Shown here one piece after another: positions 57,279 through 64,000 of a stretch of DNA of 64,000 nt. A model generated the notes under the pieces. It had not been told where the DNA came from. It ran no database searches and saw nothing but the letters and a program-made list of their open reading frames with translations. Numbering within the stretch: position 1 is the first letter of the stretch; every line of letters starts with the position of its first letter. The position numbers were made by a program, and so were the translations under genes. The stretch is from Arthrobacter sp. PAMC 25486 (lineage in GTDB: Bacteria; Actinomycetota; Actinomycetes; Actinomycetales; Micrococcaceae), in assembly GCF_000785535.1 (NCBI RefSeq), contig NZ_CP007595.1, positions 4,362,439 through 4,426,438 on the forward strand, read 5' to 3'.

Positions 57279-59627
57279 CTACATCTCCAGTTCAGGGTGC
57301 AGGCGCTTGATGGAGAAAACCCTTTGGCGTCCAGCGCTGAAGGCGCTGATGGCCACCGACGCAACTGTGAGCAGTGCAAGGAATACCACCGAAACCCACA
57401 ACCGGGAGTCTATTCCACCAGTCATCAACTGCCTAAGCCCGTTCACCACATAGGTGGCAGGCATGAAGGGGTGCAGTGCTTGGAAGAAGCCCGGAGTGGT
57501 TTCCACAGGGTACGTTCCACCGGAGGAGCTCAGCTGCAGCATGAGCAGCACCAGCGAGACCACTCGGCCGGCCGCCGTGCCCAACACGATGATGAACATC
57601 TGCTGCAGGGCCAGGAAGGCAACGGTTGTCAGGTAGATGAAGCCGGCCATGGCCACGGGGTGGACGGGGGACAGGTCCAGCCCCCACAGCAGCACGCCCA
57701 CCATGATGAGCACCTGGCCCAGGCCGATGGCCAGGGCCGGCAGCAGGCCGGTCATGACGGTGCGGATGCCGCTGGCACCGGCCGCCAGGGCGCGGGTGGG
57801 CAGGGCCCGCAGCAGTAGCCAGGAGATCAGCGCACCCACAAAGGTGGCCAGGGCAATGAAGAACGGGGCAAAGCCCTCACCAAAGCTCTTGGACTCATTG
57901 GCCCACTGCTGGTTGAGCGCAACAGGCTCAGCCAGCACAGCCGACTTTTGGGCCTGCAGGGTGGTGGAGTCGTTGGGAACGCTCTGGCCGCCGTCGGACA
58001 GCTTGTCGGTCAGCTCATGGCTGCCGGTAGAGAGCTTGTCCGCGCCTTCGGCCAGTGTTGTGCCGCCCGTGAGCAGTTTGCCTGTGCCGTCGGCCAGTTC
58101 CGACGTGCCGTTGTGTAGGGTGCCGGCGCCGGTGGCAAGAGCCTCCGCACCGGTTTTGGCTGTGCCGGCGCCTGTTGCCAGTTCAGTGGCGCCGTTGGAG
58201 AGCGCCCCCGCTCCGGTGGCAAGCTCCGTCGCACCGCCGGAAGCGCTCTTGGCTCCTGCGGCCAAGGTGGTGGCACCCGTGTTCAGCGTGTCGGCACCCT
58301 CGGACAGCTTGCCGGCTCCGGCAGCCGCCTGTGCCACACCACCGGACAACGAGCTGACACCCGTGGAGACCTCGTTGGCGCCGGCGGCAAGCTGGGCTGC
58401 ACCTCCGGCCAGGGGGGTGGTTCCCTCCTGTGACAGCTGCTGGGCACCTGCCGCCAGTTGTCCGGCACCTTGCGCCAGCGGCGTCACGGCCTGCTCCTGC
58501 AAGGCTTTCAGGTTTTCAAGCAGGGCACTGGCCGGGGTTCCTGCCGGCAGGGCTTGCGCACCGGCGATCAAGGCAGCCAGCTGTTCCTGGGTTTGGGTTG
58601 CACCGGTGGCCAGCCCGTCGGCGCTGGCGGCCAGGGAAGAGGTGGAATCTGCTATCTGGGTTGCGCTCGCCGACAGGGTGCCTGCGCCGGTGGACAGTGT
58701 TGTTGCGCCGGCCTCCAGCTGCTGGGCACCGGGCACGGCGTTGTTTAGTTGTGTGGCCAGTTCGGAGCTGCCGGCGGCCAGTGTGCCGCTGCCTTCGGCC
58801 AGGGCGGCTGCGCCGGTGTCCAGTTGCGACACGCCCGTTGCCAGTGCGTCGGCGCCGGTGGACAGTGCGGAGGCGCCGCTGTTGAGGCTGTCCGCCCCGG
58901 CCGCCAGCGTGCCGACGCCTGTTGACAGGCTGGTGGCACCCTCGGAAAGCTGCCACGCACCATCCTTGAGCGTGAGTGAACCGGAGGCCAGGTCGTTCAT
59001 GCCGACCACCAGTTCCCCGGCGCCTTCCTTGGCTGCGTCGATGCCCTCGGTGACCTGCGCGGAACCGTCCGCTGCGGCGCGGAGTCCTTCTCCGGCGTCG
59101 TGCAGGCCAAGCAGCAGTGTCGAGGAGGTCTGCTCACCGAGCTGCGTGGCGACGGCGTCGCGGACCTGGGCCATGGCCTGCTTGCCCAGGACGCTGGAGA
59201 GGAAGTTGTTGGAGTCGTTGAACTCCACATCCAGCTTGGTCTGCGCGGGGGCGTCGGTGCCCACGGACACGGCGTTCGCCGAGAAGTCGGAGGGGATGGT
59301 CATGGCGAAGTAGTACTCGCCGTCGGCCACACCCTGCGCGGCGGTTGCGGAATCGGTTTTCACCCATTTCAGGTCCATGCCGTCCAGCAGTTCCTTGCTC
59401 AGGTCATCGCCGGCGTGTACGGCCTCACCGTCCCGCTGCGCGCCCGCATCCTGGTTGACGAGGGCCACGGGTAGGTCACTCATGTGCTTGTCCGGCGCCT
59501 GGAACGCCCACAGGTACAGGGCCCCGTAGATGAGCGGGATGAACAGCATCACGGCGACCGCGATCTTGGGCAGCGTGCCGCGTTTGAAGCGGCTCAGCTC
59601 GGTTCCGGAGGATAAAAAGGCAAACAT
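57279..59627 (-). CDS. YhgE/Pip domain membrane protein with long repeat region
   Basis: A 782-residue protein. The N-terminal helix (about 20-42, KIAVAVMLFIPLIYGALYLWAF) is followed by the YhgE N domain (LPVALVNQDAGAQRDGEAVHAGDDL). Residues about 190-560 are tandem heptad-like repeats of the form L-[ST]-x-G-[AS]-x-x-L-A-x-G-A, probably an extended extracellular coiled or helical rod. The last about 190 residues hold five or six helices (FIALATFVGALISWLLL onward). The family includes phage infection protein Pip and ESX-associated proteins. Gene order with an ABC ATPase 1 nt upstream suggests that the two form an exporter. Confidence 0.9.
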   Translation of the reverse strand: MFAFLSSGTELSRFKRGTLPKIAVAVMLFIPLIYGALYLWAFQAPDKHMSDLPVALVNQDAGAQRDGEAVHAGDDLSKELLDGMDLKWVKTDSATAAQGVADGEYYFAMTIPSDFSANAVSVGTDAPAQTKLDVEFNDSNNFLSSVLGKQAMAQVRDAVATQLGEQTSSTLLLGLHDAGEGLRAAADGSAQVTEGIDAAKEGAGELVVGMNDLASGSLTLKDGAWQLSEGATSLSTGVGTLAAGADSLNSGASALSTGADALATGVSQLDTGAAALAEGSGTLAAGSSELATQLNNAVPGAQQLEAGATTLSTGAGTLSASATQIADSTSSLAASADGLATGATQTQEQLAALIAGAQALPAGTPASALLENLKALQEQAVTPLAQGAGQLAAGAQQLSQEGTTPLAGGAAQLAAGANEVSTGVSSLSGGVAQAAAGAGKLSEGADTLNTGATTLAAGAKSASGGATELATGAGALSNGATELATGAGTAKTGAEALATGAGTLHNGTSELADGTGKLLTGGTTLAEGADKLSTGSHELTDKLSDGGQSVPNDSTTLQAQKSAVLAEPVALNQQWANESKSFGEGFAPFFIALATFVGALISWLLLRALPTRALAAGASGIRTVMTGLLPALAIGLGQVLIMVGVLLWGLDLSPVHPVAMAGFIYLTTVAFLALQQMFIIVLGTAAGRVVSLVLLMLQLSSSGGTYPVETTPGFFQALHPFMPATYVVNGLRQLMTGGIDSRLWVSVVFLALLTVASVAISAFSAGRQRVFSIKRLHPELEM

Positions 59628-59628
59628 T

Positions 59629-60447
59629 TTAGAGGCTCTCCATGATCAGTTCGTGGCGGGGTTCGGCCGGTTCAGCAACTTCTTCGTCAGTTTCTTCTGC
59701 TGCAACGGGTTCTTCGGCGGTGTCTTCTTCAGCAGCGTCTTCATCTGCAACCGGGCCGGCGGCGTCTTCGGCGGTACTGAGGTCGATGATGTGCGGGGCC
59801 ATGTCCAGCTCCGCCCACAGCTGCTCATCGAGGGAGGATGCGGAAACCACGACGGCGGTGCGCCCGCCACTGATGTGGGCCAGACGTCCCCACACCACGG
59901 CGCGCGACTCGGTGCTGCGCAGTTGTTCAATGTCGTCCACGAACAACAGCCGCGGCTTGTTCAGCAGGGCCACGGTGATACGCAGCAGGAACTTCTGGGT
60001 CTCGGACAGGTCCCAGATGACGGTCGTGGCAGGGGGGATGGGTTCCTCGCCAAAGACGTTGGCGCAGAGCCGGGCGACCTCGGCATCGTTGGGTGTGCGC
60101 ACTATGGCCCACCAGGGCGAAATCCAGGCGAGGCGTTCGCGCAGGGTGGCGGCCACGGTGACCGATTCCTCCAGTTCGTCGATGCCGGTAAATCCGGCAA
60201 TGGCGCTGAGCTTTTGCACGGTACGGAGGCTGCGGGGAAGTTTGTGTCCGCCCACGGTGAGGGATCCGGCGTCGTGCTTCATCCGTCCGGCCAGGGTGAG
60301 CAGGAGTGAGGTGCGCCCGCTGCCGGGGTCCCCGCGCAGGACGGAGAGGGGATGCTCGATGTGGAAGGTCAGGGGGCCGTAGACGGGACCGCGGCCTGCT
60401 GACAGTGCGAGGTTGGTGGCATGGATCTGCGTGGCCTGAATCTGCAC
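59629..60447 (-). CDS. ABC-type ATPase with degenerate motifs, partner of YhgE/Pip
   Basis: A 272-residue ABC-like ATPase. The Walker A position reads GDPGSGRT (39-46), so the invariant Lys is Arg45. The signature is DLSETQKFLLRI, not LSGGQ, and the Walker B segment is PRLLFVDDIEQL, with Asp where the catalytic Glu is expected. About 45 C-terminal residues are extremely acidic (many Glu, Asp and Ala). All changes predict weak or no ATP hydrolysis, yet the fold is preserved. It ends 1 nt before the YhgE/Pip gene, so both are co-translated. It may act as a nucleotide sensor or structural subunit. Confidence 0.85.
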   Translation of the reverse strand: MQIQATQIHATNLALSAGRGPVYGPLTFHIEHPLSVLRGDPGSGRTSLLLTLAGRMKHDAGSLTVGGHKLPRSLRTVQKLSAIAGFTGIDELEESVTVAATLRERLAWISPWWAIVRTPNDAEVARLCANVFGEEPIPPATTVIWDLSETQKFLLRITVALLNKPRLLFVDDIEQLRSTESRAVVWGRLAHISGGRTAVVVSASSLDEQLWAELDMAPHIIDLSTAEDAAGPVADEDAAEEDTAEEPVAAEETDEEVAEPAEPRHELIMESL

Positions 60448-60495
60448 AGTGGTTCCTTTGTAAGGGGGAGGGCTGGGCCGCTCCCAATTCTTTGT

Positions 60496-60509
60496 ACTGA
60501 CCAGTCAGT
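60496..60509. promoter_or_regulatory. Dyad ACTGAC-N2-GTCAGT, candidate TetR operator
   Basis: The 6+6 bp inverted repeat lies 48 bp upstream of the ABC ATPase start. The TGACNNGTCA pattern is common in binding sites of actinobacterial TetR proteins that control YhgE/Pip or efflux genes. The TetR gene at 56573-57145 would supply the regulator. Confidence 0.65.
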
Positions 60510-60655
60510 TTAGCAAGAATTTGGCCTGACAGGGAACGCTTTTTTGGGGGAGATTTCGTGATGTTGTTCACTGGGGGCTGCCCGTTCCTGGCGTGACGGT
60601 GGTGGCGGGCGAACCCGGTTGCACAAAATGAGCCCGGATTTGAGAGAATTGGACG

Positions 60656-61837
60656 GTGACTGTTACCGATATCCCCGCCAGCGACACCAAACTGGACCTC
60701 CCGCCCCTGAAACTTGGCAACATCACCGTGGAAACCCCGGTGGTGCTGGCCCCCATGGCGGGCATTACCAACACGGCGTTCCGCAGGCTGTGTCGCGAAC
60801 ATGGCGGCGGCGTGTTCGTCTCCGAGATGGTGACCTCGCGCGCCCTGGTGGAACGCACGCCGGAGTCCATGCGGCTGATCAGTCACGATCCGGACGAGCA
60901 GATCCGCTCCGTCCAGCTGTACGGCGTTGACCCGGAAACTGTGGGCAAGGCCGTGCGCCTGCTGGTCGAGGAGGACCACGCAGACCATATCGACCTGAAC
61001 TTTGGCTGCCCAGTGGCCAAGGTGACCCGGCGCGGCGGCGGCGCGGCCCTGCCGTGGAAACTTGACCTGTTCACCGACATCGTCCAGACGGCGGTGCGCG
61101 AGGCCTCCAAGGGCGGGCTGCCACTGACCATCAAGATGCGCAAGGGCATCGACGAGGACCACCTCACCTACCTTGAAGCCGGCCGTATTGCGCGCGACGC
61201 CGGAGTGGCTGCGGTGGCGCTGCACGGGCGCACCGCCAACCAGTTCTACTCGGGCCAGGCCGACTGGGACGCCATCGCCCGCCTGCGCGAGGCCCTGCCG
61301 GATGTGCCCGTCCTGGGCAACGGCGACATCTGGAGCGCCGAGGACGCCATCGCCATGGTGCGCAAGACAGGTGTTGACGGTGTGGTCGTGGGCCGCGGCT
61401 GCCAGGGCCGGCCATGGCTGTTCGGTGACCTCATGGCCGCGTTCGAGGGCAGCGACACGCGCCTGAAGCCCGGCATGGCCGAGGTCGCCGCCGCCGTGTA
61501 CCGCCACGCGGAGCTGCTGGTGGACACCTTCGACGACGAAAACAAGGCGCTGCGCGACATTCGCAAACACATGGCCTGGTACTTCAAGGGTTACGTGGTG
61601 GGCGGGGAACTGCGCGCCGCATTGGCCTCGGTGCCCACCCTCGAGGTGCTGCGCGGGCTGCTGGACCAGCTTGACATGTCGGGGGAGTACCCCGGCGCCG
61701 ACGCCGAGGGCCCCCGTGGCCGCGCCGGCACGCCCAAGCGCACGGCCCTTCCCGCCGGCTGGCTGGACAACCGCACTGTCAACAACACCCAGGAAGCAGA
61801 GCTGGCCGGGGCGGAAATCGACGCCTCGGGCGGGTAA
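60656..61837 (+). CDS. dusB: tRNA-dihydrouridine synthase, DusB type
   Basis: A 393-residue FMN enzyme. The barrel starts at VVLAPMAGITNTAFRRLC; Cys118 in LNFGCPVAKVTRRGGGAAL is the catalytic proton donor; LHGRTANQFYSGQADW and GNGDIWSAEDA bind tRNA and FMN phosphate. It reduces uridines in tRNA D-loops. The last about 70 residues (GPRGRAGTPKRTALPAGWLDN onward) are actinobacterial additions. GTG 60656 is taken. It is followed by dgt and dnaG on the same strand, an arrangement common in actinobacteria. Confidence 0.95.
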   Translation: MTVTDIPASDTKLDLPPLKLGNITVETPVVLAPMAGITNTAFRRLCREHGGGVFVSEMVTSRALVERTPESMRLISHDPDEQIRSVQLYGVDPETVGKAVRLLVEEDHADHIDLNFGCPVAKVTRRGGGAALPWKLDLFTDIVQTAVREASKGGLPLTIKMRKGIDEDHLTYLEAGRIARDAGVAAVALHGRTANQFYSGQADWDAIARLREALPDVPVLGNGDIWSAEDAIAMVRKTGVDGVVVGRGCQGRPWLFGDLMAAFEGSDTRLKPGMAEVAAAVYRHAELLVDTFDDENKALRDIRKHMAWYFKGYVVGGELRAALASVPTLEVLRGLLDQLDMSGEYPGADAEGPRGRAGTPKRTALPAGWLDNRTVNNTQEAELAGAEIDASGG

Positions 61838-61985
61838 TCCCCGGCTCCTCCCCGGGCTCGGAAAGCGGGATCGGGATCATTTTCCGTTTGCCGGGACCCT
61901 GCGCCGTTGCGGGCAGGGTCGGCCCGTCCTCGCAGCCGGGCGGCCAGCCTGTGGAGAACGTCCCCGGCCAGCCCCGCGTTGGCCC

Positions 61986-61991
61986 TAAACT
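61986..61991 (+). promoter_or_regulatory. -10 box TAAACT of leaderless dgt
   Basis: TAAACT ends 7 nt before the ATG at 61999. AGGGA is too close to the ATG to act as a ribosome binding site. Confidence 0.55.
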
Positions 61992-61998
61992 TAGGGAC

Positions 61999-63273
61999 AT
62001 GTCCTCAGATTTAGAGCCAGTGTACGTCCCCCACGATGAGCAGCGGTGGGTGCAGGAAGCAGCAAAGACCAGTTTCCGCACCGTTTTTGAACGTGACAGG
62101 GCCCGGGTGTTGCATTCCTCGGCGCTGCGCCGGCTTGGGGCCAAGACCCAGGTGGTGGCCCCCGACACCGACGACTTCGTCCGGACCCGCCTGACCCACA
62201 GCCTTGAAGTGGCGCAGATTGGCCGCGAACTGGGCCGGGTGCTGGGCTGCGACCCCGACGTGGTGGACACCGCCTGCCTGGCCCACGACCTTGGCCACCC
62301 ACCCTTCGGCCACAACGGCGAATCGGTCCTGAACGGCCTCTCCCACACCATCGGCGGCTTCGAGGGCAACGCCCAGACCCTGCGCCTGCTCACCCGGCTG
62401 GAATCCAAGGTGTTGACGGCCGACGGCGGATCGGCCGGCCTGAACCTGAGCCGCGCCTCCCTCGACGCCTCCTCAAAATATCCATGGCTTGCTGCGGATG
62501 CGCCGCTGATCGACGGCTCGCGCACCAGCAAGTTCGGCGCCTACACCGACGACCTGCCGGTCTTTGCCTGGCTGCGCGAAGGCGCCCCGGAAGGCAAGAC
62601 ATGCATCGAGGCGCAGGTCATGGACCTCTCCGATGACATCTCGTACTCCGTGCATGACGTGGAGGATGCCATCGTCGCCGGGCACGTGCAGCTGAAGTGG
62701 CTGGCGAACCAGGACCAGCGCAACCGTGTCCTCGGCTACACGCAGCAGTGGTACCTGCCGTCGGTGGGGACCGCCGAAATTGACGCGGCACTGCTGCGGC
62801 TCGAGGCCACCCCCGTGTGGGTCCGCCACGCCGACGGCAGCCGCCGCTCCATGGCGGCCCTGAAGGACATGACCAGCCAGCTCATCGGCCGGTTCTGCCA
62901 AAGCGCCGTCACCGCCACCCAGGCCATCTATGGGACCGGCCGGCTGACGCGTTACGCGGCGGACGTCGTCGTGCCTCACGAGACCATGCTGGAAATCGCC
63001 GTCATGAAGGGCCTGGCCACCACCTTTGTCATGACCACCGACCACCGCCAACCCATCTACCAGCGCCAGCAGGACATCCTGGGCGAGCTGGTCGCCGCGC
63101 TCAATGCCACCGGCGACGCGCACCTGGAGACCATGTTCGCCGAGGATTGGCGTGACGCGGACGACGACGATGCCCGGCTTCGGGTGGTCATCGACCAGAT
63201 TGCCTCACTCACCGATGTGTCGGCGCTTGCGCTGCACGAGCGGCTCGTAGGCACCGAACGCACGCTGTTGTAG
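61999..63273 (+). CDS. dgt: Deoxyguanosinetriphosphate triphosphohydrolase
   Basis: A 424-residue HD-domain dNTPase. RVLHSSALRRLGAKTQV and TRLTHSLEVAQIGREL give the first metal His, CLAHDLGHPPFGHNGE the HD pair, and IEAQVMDLSDDISYSVHDVED the last Asp. It converts dGTP (or other dNTPs) to the deoxynucleoside and triphosphate and helps keep nucleotide pools for replication, in keeping with dnaG directly downstream. ATG 61999 follows a leaderless -10 box; the frame is open 110 nt upstream without conserved residues. Confidence 0.95.
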   Translation: MSSDLEPVYVPHDEQRWVQEAAKTSFRTVFERDRARVLHSSALRRLGAKTQVVAPDTDDFVRTRLTHSLEVAQIGRELGRVLGCDPDVVDTACLAHDLGHPPFGHNGESVLNGLSHTIGGFEGNAQTLRLLTRLESKVLTADGGSAGLNLSRASLDASSKYPWLAADAPLIDGSRTSKFGAYTDDLPVFAWLREGAPEGKTCIEAQVMDLSDDISYSVHDVEDAIVAGHVQLKWLANQDQRNRVLGYTQQWYLPSVGTAEIDAALLRLEATPVWVRHADGSRRSMAALKDMTSQLIGRFCQSAVTATQAIYGTGRLTRYAADVVVPHETMLEIAVMKGLATTFVMTTDHRQPIYQRQQDILGELVAALNATGDAHLETMFAEDWRDADDDDARLRVVIDQIASLTDVSALALHERLVGTERTLL

Positions 63274-63312
63274 CCCTGTGCACAACCGGCGTCACTCGCC
63301 GGCAATCTCACG

Positions 63313-63318
63313 TAAACT
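63313..63318 (+). promoter_or_regulatory. -10 box TAAACT of leaderless dnaG
   Basis: The same hexamer as before dgt ends 6 nt before the GTG at 63325. It implies that dnaG has its own promoter in the 51-bp gap after dgt. Confidence 0.55.
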
Positions 63319-63324
63319 GGCGGG

Positions 63325-64000
63325 GTGGCTGGCCTGATAAAACGTGAAGATATTGATGAGGTGCGTACCCGCACCGACCTCAAGGAAATTGTTGATGCCT
63401 ACGTCACCTTGAAATCGGCGGGAATTGGTTCATTCAAGGGGTTGTGCCCCTTTCATGATGAACGCAGTCCGTCATTTCATGTGCGGCCGCAGATGGGGTA
63501 TTTTCATTGTTTCGGTTGCCAGGAAAGCGGCGACGTCATTTCCTTTATCCAGAAAATGGATCATATTTCCTTTTCCGAGGCCGTGGAAAAACTGGCCGGG
63601 CGCATTGGCTATGAATTGCGCTACGAGGATGGTGGCACAGGGCCGCGCCGTGAGGACATCGGCCGCCGGCAGCGCCTGCTGGATGCGCACAAGATCGCGG
63701 GGGAGTTCTTTCGTGAACAGCTGCTCACTCCCGCCGCAGCAACAGGGCGCCAGTTCCTGAACGAGCGAGGCTTTGACCGTGATGCGGCCGAACACTTCGG
63801 CGTGGGCTTTGCCCCGCAAGGCTGGGATGCGCTGCTCAAACACCTCACCAGTAAAGGTTTTACGCACGATGAATTGAAATTGACGGGCATGTTTTCCGAA
63901 GGCAACCGGGGCATTTATGACCGCTTCCGCGGCCGGCTCATGTGGCCCATTCGCGACATTGCCGGGGACACCGTGGGCTTTGGTGCACGAAAGCTTTTTG
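63325..64000 (+). CDS. dnaG: DNA primase, N-terminal part (runs off window)
   Basis: The frame opens with GTG 63325 and remains open to the window end (225 codons). The CHC2 zinc ribbon is Cys41, His44, Cys62 and Cys65 (LCPFHDERSPSFHV ... YFHCFGCQESGD). The Toprim-leading region EGNRGIYDRFRGRLMWPIRD follows at about 190-210. It makes RNA primers for replication. No Shine-Dalgarno sequence precedes the GTG; a TAAACT box 6 nt upstream suggests leaderless start. Only the 3' end is missing. Confidence 0.95.
   Translation, partial: MAGLIKREDIDEVRTRTDLKEIVDAYVTLKSAGIGSFKGLCPFHDERSPSFHVRPQMGYFHCFGCQESGDVISFIQKMDHISFSEAVEKLAGRIGYELRYEDGGTGPRREDIGRRQRLLDAHKIAGEFFREQLLTPAAATGRQFLNERGFDRDAAEHFGVGFAPQGWDALLKHLTSKGFTHDELKLTGMFSEGNRGIYDRFRGRLMWPIRDIAGDTVGFGARKLF

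Noticed and set aside
57637..59313. A 558-codon open frame on the plus strand opposite the YhgE/Pip gene.
   Set aside because: It is Pro/Ala/Ser/Val-rich periodic sequence produced by the repetitive codons of the real gene and has no start signal.
1..64000. tRNA, rRNA, prophage or integrative-element signatures.
   Set aside because: Reading the intergenic regions gave no cloverleaf with CCA-proximal features, no integrase and no attachment-site duplication beside a tRNA.

Overview
The window is chromosomal DNA from a high-GC Gram-positive actinobacterium, most likely Micrococcaceae (Arthrobacter or a close relative). The evidence is GC-rich codon use, many GTG starts, many genes with a TANNNT box 6-8 nt before the start codon (leaderless transcripts), a SAM-IV-type riboswitch in front of metY-metX, a DUF222/HNH endonuclease gene, and the glyS ... 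dusB-dgt-dnaG housekeeping stretch. No rRNA, tRNA, CRISPR array, integrase or transposase was seen.

Layout. 1-3,933: the end of a 2-hydroxyacid dehydrogenase, a DUF2264 protein and a Cys-type sulfatase, closed by a strong hairpin. 4.0-9.4 kb: an aminopeptidase C, a GrpB-GNAT fusion, two Nudix hydrolases, a GNAT and an esterase. 9.4-11.6 kb: a lower-GC segment with one ABC exporter behind a perfect 18-bp palindrome, probably acquired by transfer. 11.6-18.5 kb: a DUF4091 protein and a GH20 hexosaminidase, then a LysR regulator divergent from tdh-kbl (threonine to glycine plus acetyl-CoA). 18.6-24.8 kb: a PP2C-like protein coupled to an APH-type kinase, the formylglycine-generating enzyme that would activate the sulfatase, a DAO-family oxidase, a LysE exporter and hutI. 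25.3-30.1 kb: a SIS / ROK / PfkB / class II aldolase / DeoR operon, most simply an amino-sugar or tagatose-6-phosphate route. 30.2-36 kb: a phosphatase, a CPBP membrane protease, a VOC protein and Tex. 36.1-38.8 kb: riboswitch, metY, metX. 39-44 kb: small hydrolases, an S4 protein, a PadR/HAAS pair and a lactonase-like propeller. 44.1-46.4 kb: a DUF222/HNH gene in two overlapping frames. 46.7-50.6 kb: glyS, a GNAT and YibE/F. 50.6-54.6 kb: a GNAT inside a 143-bp direct duplication, then a type III PKS / methyltransferase / FAD monooxygenase cluster. 55-60.5 kb: MgtE, then a TetR / YhgE-Pip / atypical ABC ATPase unit. 60.7-64 kb: dusB, dgt and the start of dnaG.

How the genes connect. Sulfatase, formylglycine enzyme, GH20 hexosaminidase, DUF2264, DUF4091 and the amino-sugar operon fit an organism that takes apart sulfated, hexosamine-containing glycans, although the parts are spread over 30 kb. 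The type III PKS cluster resembles alkylresorcinol/alkylquinone clusters of actinomycetes.

Most unusual features: (i) the GNAT gene bounded by two ~89%-identical copies of the monooxygenase 3' end, one of which now supplies the last codons of YibE/F; (ii) at least three families of dispersed intergenic palindromes, one with compensatory stem changes around a conserved loop; (iii) an ABC ATPase whose Walker A lysine is arginine, paired with YhgE/Pip; (iv) the low-GC exporter island.
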